Positions 23,601-36,000 of a stretch of 60,000 nt of DNA are shown here, piece after piece; position 1 is the first letter of the stretch, and every line of letters begins with the position of its first letter. Below the pieces are notes generated by a model. It saw nothing but the letters and a program-made list of their open reading frames with translations, had not been told where the DNA came from and did not search any database. This stretch comes from Membranipora membranacea (taxonomy: Eukaryota; Bryozoa; Gymnolaemata; Cheilostomatida; Membraniporidae), in contig OU612073.1 of assembly GCA_914767715.1 (NCBI GenBank), forward strand, positions 19,594,001 to 19,654,000. The letters run 5' to 3'. The position numbers and the translations under genes were made by a program.

Positions 23601-25157
23601 ATTAATTTCAATATGTGATGCAGCAAAATTATAGGGCTTTAGAAGGTTTAAACTGTAAATGGAGGGTCCAATTGAGACGACTCACACTGTGAATAGTTTG
23701 ACAGCAAAGGTTTAATGAGGGCTAGTCATGGGATTTCTCAACTTATAATGTAGTTGTCTCGTCTCCTACAGCCATTATAGTTTAAGCTTACAAAGGCTTC
23801 GGCTGGCCTTATTTAGTACTGTAGAGATAAGGTTATATTATATATAATTTTATCAGTTGTTGGTTCAGCTTCGGTTGAGTACCATAAACATGAGAATTCA
23901 CAAGATTACTAGCATCATTACCCATAAGCTATCGGAGGATCCTCCGCTAACTAAACATAACATAGCCGGTAGCAAGACACACTAGGTCACCGAGATGTAA
24001 ATACACTGCGCCGCACTAGCCTTGTCACGCAGCAACCACCAAAACCAAAAGTGTGTCTGCGTGACAAGGCCAGCGCCGCACTGTCTGTGCAGCTAGTAAC
24101 TTCTAAATAAACTCACATCCAATTTTTCGCTCGAATCCAAACACAAAAGAATTGTTTTTGCAATGTTTGATTGATCAATTATTACGTCCAGATTATTATT
24201 TGACCCCTATAGTTCTAATGGTGTGCCTCACTTTTCAAATGGAATACTCTGTCGGAATAAAAATAGAGGATAATATTTCAGCACATGAATAAAGTATCAA
24301 AGAGCTTCATCAATGCTGTGAAAATCCTCTCTTCCCCTTGAGAATTACATCAGCATGACTGTGATGGTGCTGGATCTTAACGATTCTCGAAATTTCCTCT
24401 CATTTATTTAAATAATATATTCAACTGGCTGACTTCCAAATACTTGAGGTCAGAGAAGAAACTTTCTCTCATTGATTATCATAAGAATGGGCACATATTA
24501 TACATCATAGTTGCTGACTAAGTGAATTTTTGTGAAAATCAGTGAAATATTCAATTTAATCAACGTCTCATGGATGTATCTTAGTCTTAACCAACAATCC
24601 TGTCATCTCAGCTACAGCCCATGGTTACCATGGTTACCATCTTAGTGACATGATTGGCAGTTTGAGGCTCAATGACTAGTGAAAAAATTCAATTTTTGCT
24701 ATGTGACAATGTCAAACGATTAGACCCATATATGACTCAGTTAGCTCAAGGTCTCAGGCTCATCTATGACCCGATTAGTTCCTTGTGCCAGTAGGATGCC
24801 AAACAAGGCCACATTTAGCCATAGTCACAACTGAGCTGTGTTTGCAATGATAGAGATGGAGGACTCTGAGCCGTCCTTCTTATGTAACTACCTGCATTCC
24901 CACTGCAGTAGGCTGCCATCTGAACTATTATTCGAATAATATTTTCTGTCTGTCTTTTTTCAGTTAAAAGAAGCTGTGACAAAACTCTGCGATGGGAGAG
25001 CTCAATATGGACTTGTAATACTCGAGAGAGAGAATATGTGTTCGGGTTTCCAGGTACTAAATGTCAATGCCTGAATAACCTTTGTAATGACTCCACTTTA
25101 CCAACTTTTGGCTTTGTAACACTTTTCATTCCAAGTTTGTATTTAGCTCTATCATAG
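20675..25157 (+). CDS. Ly6/uPAR-type (three-finger) GPI-anchored protein
   Basis: A small cell-surface protein of 135 residues, probably held on the outer membrane by a GPI anchor. Exons 20675-20723, 22524-22688 and 24964-25157 join in phase 1-1. Residues 1-20 (MPDTIYLLTVLAVYLTVVQA) form a signal peptide. The mature chain has ten cysteines. It opens with I-D-C-Y-V-C and ends C-Q-C-L-N-N-L-C-N-D, the closing C...LCN pattern of the Ly6/uPAR three-finger fold. After it comes a hydrophobic tail, FGFVTLFIPSLYLALS, typical of GPI signals. The exon layout (signal peptide, first half, second half plus tail) matches the usual Ly6 gene plan. AATAAA at 25360-25365 or 25475-25480 could end the transcript. 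The ligand is unknown; Ly6 proteins act in adhesion, barrier formation and receptor modulation. Confidence 0.85.
21437..21486. mobile_element. Foldback MITE-like element 3 (50 bp)
   Basis: A compact palindrome: TAGCCCTGTTC at the left, and GAACAGGGCTA at the right. The flanks CACCTAATG (21428-21436) and CACCTAACG (21487-21495) are a 9-bp duplication with one change. It sits in intron 1 of the Ly6 gene. Confidence 0.8.
24017..24072. mobile_element. Foldback MITE-like element 4 (56 bp)
   Basis: The left end TAGCCTTGTCACGCAG pairs with the right end CTGCGTGACAAGGCCA. The flank GCGCCGCAC is exactly repeated at 24008-24016 and 24073-24081. It lies in intron 2 of the Ly6 gene. The first bases resemble those of elements 1 and 3. 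Confidence 0.85.
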
Positions 25158-28100
25158 AGATTGGGGTTTTATTGTAGCTATATTTTAGACAGTGCCACAA
25201 AATTAAATTTTAGTTTATCTTGTCATATTTTTCCTGTTCTTTACATTACATTCCAAGTCACTGATCGACGCATGATTTTCATTCCTTTTTCATACTTTTA
25301 TATCTAGATCACATTGAGATAGTGTTTCAATCTTGTATAATAGCTGAAATATTTGATATAATAAATTTATAGAGATGCAGTAAAGCATTCTCCCTATATA
25401 TAACACTCCATATAGTACACTCTCTAATACCCTCATAGATGCTGAAAAAATAACGTAGACTTTATATTATGTTTAATAAATATTACCCCTCCACTGGTCA
25501 AGCCACGCAAAAACCCTATGCCTGCAGTGTGACCAGTGGAAGAAAAGCAACTGGAACGCAGGCAAACTGGATCACACTTGATCTAGGACTAACCACACTG
25601 TTGATCGCTTCACATTACTTTGATTAATGCGTACAACTAATTTCTCACAGAAGACTTCTTTTTACTAGGTGATTAAAGTTTCAAACACAATCTGAGCGGA
25701 CAATTCCACAATTCCAAATGCAGTTTCTCAATTTAGCAGTATCATCCAGTCTATTATTTGATGCTGAGACTGTTATCCATCTAATGTGAGTCGGTAAGTT
25801 TTCAAGTTGCTCCAACACTAACCGAGTACTGATGTGGTTCAAGTCATTTATCCTAAATAGGCTTTGTGAATCTGCAGTAGAATGATACACATTGTAGAAC
25901 AAGCTACCTTTCATATCAACTGCATCGGGTGTGCTAACACACAGTGGACCTTATGTATCTTAACTCCTGTCCCGAAAGGACCTGACCAGGATTAATAACC
26001 ATAGCATATCAGAAATGGCTCTGTAATGGCGCACTGTTCATTCCAACGGATTTGATTTGCGGCAGAGTTCAAGGAATATCAAACCTCATACCAGATGACT
26101 GTCCATAAATTGGAGTTTTTTTCCCATACAGAGGCAGCTCTCTGTCACACAAGAATTAACCTGTGCTCTCGACTGAGCTTCCATTGCTTCGAAACTGAAG
26201 CATCATAAATAAGTTCACAGGGCTACCTCTCTTGAATGTTTTCTTTCTGCACACAACTTTCTGCCAACAGATATACACCAGTAGTAACACAATATTGAAT
26301 ACTAATTACCTTATTTGGAGCCAGAAGTTGTGCCTCTAGTCCCACATCCATGCGATGAATGAATGAATATAATTCAAAATAAAGGAGCAAAGCCTTGCTG
26401 TTCACATTAAGATGTAGACAGGTTCATAGGGTGAGCTTACTGCTGCTGCTGCATATTTTCTGTCTACGGTAGACAAGGTACCTGGCTGGTCGGGAGTTGA
26501 TTTTACAGGTATTCAGTTTATCTCAGGTGAAGTCAATTAAAATAGACTGTTTGTGAAAGTTACAGCAGTCTTAGCAAAAGAAGACAGGGATGGTACAGGA
26601 ATTGTCCTATCTTACTCATGGAGAAGACAACAGCAGAGTTTTATAAGCAATGAAGTAAGAATATACGGTTGCAGAAGAAAGGAATTTTAAGACCAATCTG
26701 ACCTGGAAATGGCAAAGACCTGTCGGCTATCTATAAGTCTTAGCATAGATTGTCTCGCTGGTGGTTTTGAGTATATTTTAGAAAGAACTTCATTGGTACT
26801 CCTACAAAAGAAAGAAAAGAAATAAAGAAAGAAATGCTTTCAGTAATGTGCAAAGAAACAGCCAGCAAAGAACAGAATATGGTCAGATTGAAAAACTGAA
26901 TGACTTAGAAAGCCAGAAAATCACCTAAAAATAATATGGTATCTGCAGCTAAATTGGTTTTTGGAAGCAAATGTTCTTATTTCAACAAGGATGGCATTAT
27001 CAATGACGCTTTTATATTGGCCCTGTTTCTCCTTGAATATAAAAATACGAAATACTTTTTTAGACAGAGATTTGATTTTTTATTCCAAGTGTCTTCGCTT
27101 TTTCTTGCTGATTCAAAGTGCCAGCAATTACACTGTATTTCGCGACTCATTTTTTCTTTTAATAATGCTGTCAGTGATAGTAATAAAATCCATCCATCCA
27201 CATTTTGGGTAAATGAATAAGTCTCGAGATTGAAGAATGCCGATCACCATTGACTGAACTTAGGTAGCTGTTTACGCAGTCTTAGGTCTGATACAAAGAA
27301 CGTTAGCTGCAAAGTTTATACAGTTGCAATAGAGCTGCACGTCGTTGAAGAGAGGTCAAAAAGTTACTTTTCCTTGTACGGCAAATTAGGTTATGTAATC
27401 CTCTGACATCATTTCCGGATCAATTTAAGCTGACCATCTAAAATAAATAACTGATCTGAGTGGATAAATCATCGATATAAACAGATGAAGGATGGTTGGG
27501 ATCATTATGTCAAAAGAAAAGACAGATGAGTTCGATCTGAATTCATCTGCATGTAAATACACTATTCTAACAAAGCTGAAAAAACAGAAGATATATACCT
27601 CGGAAAAATCCGGAGGATTGTTTTTATTGAAAGTCAACAGTTGTGATTATTCTTCCAAATGTAAAGACTTGTTTTAACCCTCCCTGTTTTAACTCATAGA
27701 ATGTGCGTTCAGTGATAGCATTGGGGTTGCTTTCCCTTGAAAAGAATGTGAATGACTCCTAAAATAATTTTTACCGTTGCCCAATCAAAACTTGAAGCAC
27801 GTATGAATTATCTTGGCTGCTCAGAAGCTGAGGAACGCCAGAAGTCCAGTTATGTGCATACAGCAGTGTCTAGCAAGTTGCAAGTAACAACTTTTGCTGC
27901 TTTGATGCTAAGAGAGACACTTTATTAGCGAAAGAGAATTGAAGCTCAGCTTATAAATCATACTGGTCATAATTTAGGGTCAGAAGTTGTCCTCAGCTGG
28001 GTAAGGTTTTTAGGCCCTCACAGGTGTATTTGCTGCAGAATTTATAGCTAGATCACCATCAACAAAATCTGCACCTGCTACTGTGTTAAATATTTACGCA

Positions 28101-30026
28101 AATACATGAGCAACAACAGACAAACCAGATGGGGTAGAGTCATGACGGCTTACCCCTGAACGAGCAAAACAAAACATGAAAACTTTACCTACGAACAAGG
28201 AGGGCACGAGACAGTTTTTTTAAATCATTATTACCCAAAAATGCTGAGCCTGAAGTTGAAGCTCATCATGTGACTTATAATCTGAATGTGAAATTCTAAA
28301 AATTGTCTCCATTCTTTCATCAAATCTGAATTTTTGCAGACCTTTCAATGGAATAAGTTTTAATTTGTGGTTATTGCCTGCTAATGGAGAGGTGTATTGA
28401 CTACAGTTAGGAGTTGTGCTCACCGGATGATAGGAGGATAATTACACTAATTTTGCGAAAACCCTTTTATGCTTATTGTGAGCTGATATACGACAGCAAC
28501 ATGTGCTTTAGAACCAGTACATTGGGAGGTTAACATTAACCTCTTTCCTTTCTCATTAACACAGGGATTTTTTTGCAATCCGATGCTGTTATTATTTGGC
28601 GTTAGGCATGCTTACAATAGGTTGAAATAATAAAAATAAAAGGAGATAGATAATACTATTTACGACTATTAGTATTTCAAGTAATTAAAAAATGACAATC
28701 TTTTTTGAACATTTATTTGAGGGTGAGAATTCTCCTAAAAACCCATAATTCCGCATCTCTTATCTTTTTCATAACCTACCTAACATCAAATTTGTTTCAA
28801 ATCTTTCTTAACACGACAAGACAAAAATCTCTGACTTTATAACAGAGCATGTCACATTGTGCTGGTGTTTATAGATGAGACAGTGTATGTTGGTATGTAC
28901 TAAGAAGACACAGAGGTAATCCAGTATTAGCCTCAATAATAAACCCTTGAATCGTCCTGTTCAAACACTAAGTGATCACTATAAGTGTTTGATAGTCATA
29001 CCTTCATTCCTACTCAGCTTGTGTATCAAATCTACAGAATATGTGTGAGCAAAGTAAAAAGGGTCTCCGTATTGACCCGAGTCTCAGCGTCAAAACTACA
29101 GAACTGAGGCTACAGGTTATTCTAAGCTGCTACAGTAAAGTTTAAAGTTAAAATCAGCGTTAACTTCATTAGGAGAAAATTGCCCAACAATAGACTTCTG
29201 AATGTTTACTTGTTGTCAGATGAGTAGCAGTGACATGTTTGTAACAAGGCGACACCCATAACAGGTGCTACCTGTAATTGCCACAAGGTGACAACTACAA
29301 CAATGTGCTACTTATTATCACTAATCTAAACTACCTGCTCTCACTCAATATATCACTTACTATATTAGTCTTATCTCAAAGGCCCAATTTTTTATTTTGA
29401 CTAGCCTTTGTGGTAAGACTACTTTGGATAGCATTAAATAACTATTGCCACATAACATTCTATAAGTTATGTTCATTTAACCCAAAATAAATTGCTTCCT
29501 GAAACATCCTACCTAGAAAAAGAAATCTTTTGTATCATCAAGAATGATAAATGTTGTGTTAGAATTTTATTGTTATGATATTAGATTTATATTGTTATAT
29601 ATGGACGCTAATTGGGACGGAAACAGGATTCTCATACCAAGAAGTTTGAATCACCGTTTTATTTACAGATCCTTGATCTCATAGAAGGACACAATGCTCT
29701 GCCAGCTTTACCTCACAGAAAATAAGGAAATCTGTGACAAAATCCCAGTGCAGGATTGCGAGGTGTCTGCCTGTCAAACCACTTCCCGCTTGTTTCAGGT
29801 TGAAATCTACAAACATTAATCCTCGTTTTTATTTCACTTTCGAGCAATAAAAAATGTGTAAACACTCTTGTAATCCTTTTTTCTCCATTGTCAATACACA
29901 ATCCATCAATCAGAGCGAATTGTGAAAATTCAATTTCATAAACTGACGATTTATCACAGGTGCCAAAGTTGTGTGAGGCACTGACATTTGTAAGTTATTT
30001 TTGAATAGTGATTGTGGTTTAGTGAG
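25158..30026. other. Gene-poor stretch
   Basis: Apart from Ly6 polyadenylation signals and one partial palindrome (25,495-25,595), no coding exon could be supported. Open frames of 60-94 codons occur on both strands, but without domains, starts in good context or matching splice sites. A purine-rich run lies near 26,805-26,835. Confidence 0.4.
25495..25595. repeat. Palindromic repeat related to the one at 36.7 kb
   Basis: It contains the core GCAGGCAAACTGGATCACAC followed by TTGATCT, plus CCACTGGTCA and its inverse TGACCAGTGG. The 36.7 kb element has the near-identical core CAGGCAAATGGATCAAACTT followed by GATCT, and also CCACTGG-type inner parts. The two are probably members of one family, this one the more decayed. 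Confidence 0.5.
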
Positions 30027-33000
30027 ATGATTGTGTTTGGGTTCTGGTTACTGTGTGTTGTGGCGTTATGCGGTGAGGCAACTTTCACCATCTTATTACT
30101 GCATCCACATGTCCACCCAGCACCTCAGCAGTGTCTCCATCAGAATGAGTTTGTACTGTCCCATTGGTTGTGAAATATCGAACCGAGTTTCCAAAAAAAT
30201 ACTGCCGTGAGAACAAAAACGATTGCGATTCATTGTCAGGTGTTCCGGGAAGCAGTGAGAAATGAGATTAGCATAATCGTATTCTGTGGATATCTAATTT
30301 GGGCCGTTTTTTTCATTCATGACTTCACTGGAAAAGTAAAGTCTCCATTAGGCTGTTAGGCAACTTTGGACTTCTGGTAAAATCCTCCTGCCATGTCAAG
30401 ACAGCCAGATGCATAAATTTCCACTAATGGATGCCGGGATTTTTGGGTTGATTATTATTTGTGTTGAGCCGGAAAAGGGAGTTTCTGCCAATTTGGTTCA
30501 AACTCTGTTTTAAACCTAAGGCTAGCCCTGATGAAAATAGCTATGCTAGTTCTAATTATAGAAAATTACAGTATTTTTCTCTAATGTTGCAATGGTAAAA
30601 AAGAGAACCCCCTAGATCTACGTTAACATTGCAAAATGTCATCAAAATCTGTGATTAACGTGTTAACATGTTGCCAAAAATAATGTTGAAATGCAGTGTC
30701 ATTTCTTAGAAATGGTTTGAAGTAATATATTGAAACTGTCATTTAAACAATGCTGTAACAGTTTCTGTTTGGAGGTCATGCCGAGCACACATATCAGAGG
30801 GGTACCCGGCCATAATGCCATGGTCACAATGCCGTTGGGACAAAATGCCAGTGACATAATGCCATTGCCATAATGCCATGGCCATAATACCATAGGTAAT
30901 AACACCACTGCACATTATGCCAATGCCAAAATACCAGTTGTACAAAACGCCAGTTGTGTCAAAATACCAGTGGATAAAACGCCGGATTGGACATAATACC
31001 ATTTGGGACAACATACCATATCCCAAAATACCAATGCCATAATGCCAAAATAATATGTTACCAAATCAAGATCAGCCACGCTGTATTTTTTCTTGTTAGT
31101 TATATTACAGCTGTGAGTTGCTCAGTCAGAGTAGGAAGTGCTTCAGCTGGTTAGAGCCATCTCCTTCACTGCTCAAGTCTCGAAGTTTCTACGTTTGAAT
31201 TTTGATGATCTCTGGGGTTAATTGGGCCCCATGTGTACCGAAGGCTAGTGTGTGTAGCAGAAATTGCAGCCAAGTATTGTGCCGCAAATTAAGTGACTCT
31301 CTAAAGTTGACCAACTTTATATCTTGGCTATAGAAGGGTTTTGACTGGTCTTGACTGATGCTATTACTGGCGTCATGAAGGCTAGCATGATTGAACATAG
31401 TGTAGGAAAATTCTGTTCATGAGTTCATGAGTATGCAGTTTAGCATAAAAATACAATCTTTTTCAGCGCTAAGACACTGAAAAACTGACATCTGAGGCAG
31501 GGCCATTTTCTAGAACAGTCATAATGATTATCTTTGTATTGGATACTTTTTTACATCTTGTTTATAGCTTTCAACATGATACCGACACATTTGGCAACCT
31601 ATTACAATGCCTAGTTTTTCTTTTTAATCGCAACAAGATATGTTTTCCACTTAGTGCCCACCGTACCTGCTATGCACCACTTGACCATCGACGCCCCACC
31701 AGCCCGACTATGAGATTGCATCCTGGCTCTACCCAAATTTGTTGAACAAGGCTATACATGCCGTTACTTAACAGCGACCTTTATCCTCGCTTGTTATTGG
31801 TGTTAAGAAATTTAAATTTGTTGGATCAAGTGTTGTATTCATGGTTTAAAATCATGTTTAAAATATTTTGAATTGAGCATAATTTCAATAAAAGTTTCAA
31901 AATTCTGTATTCAAAAAGCATTTGTAATGGCAAGATTTTTAGTTTTTCATAATAACTATAAGAAATGTGACCCCTGGTCTAATTCACTTGATGAGACGCA
32001 GAGCATTTTTGTAGAGTCGTAGCTAGCTATCACTTGCGTGGCCCCAGAACTCTAATTCGTTGATCAAAACCGGATGTAAAAGCTATAAATAATGACAACC
32101 ATTAGATTTTGCTCAACAGCTGGACCGAGTGCTTGTATCATCATCATCAGGGTTAAATTTAATTTTTTTTTCAGGCTTTTAAAATGTTCATGGACCATGG
32201 AAGTTATATTGGAGTTTCAACCTACAAATTTTGTTGTTCCTTCTTCTTCTGAAATAGAGTTCCCGAATATGAGCTTTTAATCTTATGGGTTACAAATTTT
32301 GTTTGGTGCTTCAAAAAGATTTTCTCATAGTTTATCACAAGACGGTTGGTGATACACCATTCAGTTATCAGAGGTAAATTTCTCTTCGTTATTTCAGGCT
32401 TAGTACTAAAGATATTAGTATCGTCAGCAAAAGGTATTTAATTTAGATCGGGTGATGCATTTAATAGGTCAATATTTATATATTAAAATTAGTACTGGCC
32501 CGAGAACCGAACCCTGGGTAGCACTGATCATGACAGACAGTAAACCTGACTTAATTCATTTACCAAGACGAACTGTTTTCTATATAAAAGATATATTTCT
32601 AACAGTCGATGTGAGGGAGAAGAAAATCTGAAATTTTCTGTATACTTATAATAATGTCGTGATTTATTGTATATGTATTGTATCGAAAGATCTAAAAACA
32701 AACCCTGGTTCATTTTTCTATCATTAAAATGGTCGAAAAGTTGTTCCATTATAATATTGATTGTGTCAGTTGTACTGAGCTTCCATCTAATGCCAATCTA
32801 TAATTTGTGAGTAATTCTTTGCACTCCGAATACTCTCTCATTTGCACAGAGAGGAGTTTTTTTTAAACCTCTGATGTCGAGTTTAAAATTGAAATGGGTC
32901 TGTAATCAATTTCTATGGATATCTATTTTAAAAAAACAAATATTTTGCCTAGTAACACCACATTTTGACGAAACGGCTCTGTAAATTGGCTTTCATACCT

Positions 33001-36000
33001 TTGAGTAGAAAAAAAAAAGTTTGTTGATGGTGTATATGTTCGGAAGAGATGTAAAAACATATCTATATCCTTATTATCATATACGTCCTGTGACTCACAA
33101 ACCCCTATAAAATGACTTTGCTGAATACGATGGATATGGCCTAGCCGTGAAAGTTCATTTTGGGTGAACAGACTTTTTTTTCCTTGTTAGTTGTGACTGT
33201 AACTTTTTATACAACTAATAAATACAGAGTTAACCTACTCTATGTTCAATCATTGTGGTCTTATCGATGTCATTAGTAACATGAGTCAAGACTTTGCTTT
33301 CGAAAAAAAGTTGGTAATAATCCAGAGTTATTGTCATTATAATTCTAGAGAATAGTTGGGAAATATTTGTTACTAGTCACTACCTCTCAGTTTGTGGACG
33401 CCAACAAACTCCAGAGATCATCAAAATTCAAACGTAGAAACTTCGAGACTAGAACAGTGAATGAGATGGCTCTAACCAACTGAACCACCTCCTGTTCTGA
33501 CCAAGCAATTCGCAGCTGTAATATAACTAACAATGAAAATCAACAGCGTGGCTTGATCTCCTTTGGTAACATGTATTGGCATTATGGCAATGGTATTTTG
33601 GGATATGGTATGTTGTCCCAAATGGTATTATGTCCAATCCGGCATTATATCCACTGGTATTTTGACACAACTGGCGTTTTGTACAACTGGTATTTTTGCA
33701 TTGGTATAATGTGCAGTGGTGTTATCACCTATGGCATTATGGCCATGGCATAATGGCAATGGCATTATGTCACTGGCATTTTGTCCCAATGGCATTTTGA
33801 CCATGGCATTTTGACACGGAATCTAATAGAGGAGCCATAACAATAACCATAAAACTCTTTTTTTTTGTAATAAATATGTAAATATGCAAAAGCTGGTTAA
33901 CTTTTTCTCTATCAAACCAATGTACCTGGCCAAACATTGAAGTGAAAGTTTGATAATCTGCTTAGATAATTTGCTCAGAGAGAAATACTCATATTATTAC
34001 AGCGTGGCAAGGGATAAAAGTTATCTTCCTGGAACGATTGCTGGTGTTTTACGTCTTCCATCGAGACAACCTCTTTTTGCCAATGCCGTGGTTTTGGGAT
34101 GGATCTTAAATTTATTATGCACAAATTTTAATATCATTTTAAGTTTTCATTCATTTTTTGTCAAAATTAGATTAGATTTATTCTTAAAATAACATCAAGG
34201 AGTGATACTACTCTTCTATAACAGTATAACCTGAAATTGTTAATTATAATCAAGTTTCTGACCAGAGGCCAAAGAATCTCAATCTTTGTCTCTGCTCATA
34301 ATAACAATTTGTCACACCTTGATTGATGGTGGTGACCGTATACTGTACCACTGTGTATCTCACTATTACAAACCTGTCAAACTAGACCTCCTAGTTCTCC
34401 TATTATATACCTTATCTCATCTCAACCATAACTTAAACTAATGAAGCATTTGACACTATAATGAGAACAAGACCTGACTTACATAAACGTAGAATTTGTC
34501 TATGAGAGTATCGATGTAGTGGCAGTAGAAAAGGAAATTAAAATTCATTTTGCAACAGGTCAGTTGCGTACCTAATAGTAAGAGAATCTAATTCCCGTAG
34601 AGGAGATTGGTGGTTTCTTGGTTTAGAAATTTGAATCGCTGTTGAAGGATCCTATTGTGATCGTCCTTGAGAACTAAGTTCACTTTACGAGTCCATGGTG
34701 AGTCATCACCAGACCCCCCCCCCCTTACCTTTGGTTGGGCAATATCAGCTAACACTGAATACCCTGGGCTGCAGGTACCTCCATGATATGAAGTAAATGA
34801 TGAATTGTGTGTAGAAATATGATCTAGGATTATGATTCAATATTGAAGCTTGTACTCAATGTTATGGCTTCAACAATTATCTTGAGGGGCTTTATTTTTA
34901 TTGCACTGAGACTGTTTGTTTTGTTTCACACTTTTTATGACAAATGTGAGCTACACACCAGCTTGGGTGGAGACCATCAGATTGACACCTGCCCTGGATA
35001 ACAGACACTGGTAGACTCACTGACTTATTGCAATAATCCTGTCTTCTCATTACATGGTGATCTCAGCGAGCGGTAGTCTGAGCCCCCAGACTCTTGACCC
35101 CCCCGCCGACTGCCCCCACCCGGGAAGAGAACGGTGGATATCACATGTGAATGGATGTCAAGCTATATTTAGCTTATTTAGTAATTAGAAGCCAAGGTAG
35201 TAGATAAAGAGGAAGCACAACGGCACATCATTTGCCTAAATTTTGTCGTTTTTCAATCTCTCATAATTGGATGATTTTTTTATGAAGTTAATGATGTAAG
35301 TATCCTCAATAATAAGTGTGGTTCAACATGTAGAATCTCGGAAGAGAGCTACAGAATCCTCAGAACTGTGCAGACAGGCATATTCTGCCCTGATCAGCTG
35401 CATATCACATTTCCCTGTTCCAGCCTGCCATATCACAGGCGCATTTACCAGCTTGTCATATCATCATTGGGACCTACAACAACTGCGACAGTGATAACTT
35501 GTTCTGTCAACGAAAGGTGGTGAATTAAGCTGAGAAACTGGTTCACTATATTTTCTCCTATTTTCTGTTTTCCAGGAAAAGCTGACTCTCTAATCTGTGA
35601 GTAGGTGTTTAACAGCACTTACATGAATCTTAATCACTTATTCTTGTGTTTGACATTGCCTGCGCTACTCAGGGCCATGTAGCCACAGAATTTAAGGCGA
35701 ATCCTACCGCCTGTCACACAATGGTGTGAATTATTAAAGAGAAATTCATTATATCCAAAATAGCTGCAGAGCAGAACAATATATATGTTTATATGTATAT
35801 ATGGCTACATTCCAGATTCTGAGGCCAGACTGAACGATTTCAAAATGATACAAATCACCATTTCATATGACAACAGTGAGTCATGATATTGCATAATTTA
35901 TTATATAATGTTGACTAAAATTTTAAATTATGAGATAACTATTAGTTTCTACAACAAAATGATCTGACAATTATGATGATTGAAAAGTTTTGTGAGGGTT

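Larger units (their letters stand above)
30811..33813. mobile_element. Long-armed foldback element with tandem-repeat arms
   Basis: A roughly 3.0 kb unit bounded by inverted arms of about 415 bp (30811 to about 31228, and about 33398-33813) that match over almost their whole length. The outer part of each arm is a run of short units based on ATAATGCCA/AAATACCA. The inner part is unique sequence followed by a tRNA-like module. Long inverted ends made of short tandem repeats are the mark of Foldback-type DNA elements. The interior holds a decayed reverse transcriptase. No target duplication could be seen at the ends. Confidence 0.8.

Noticed and set aside
30699-31026. Open frames on the - strand across AATGCCA repeats
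   Set aside because: Low-complexity translation of the foldback arm; the same peptide pattern appears from the inverse arm at 33,553-33,753.
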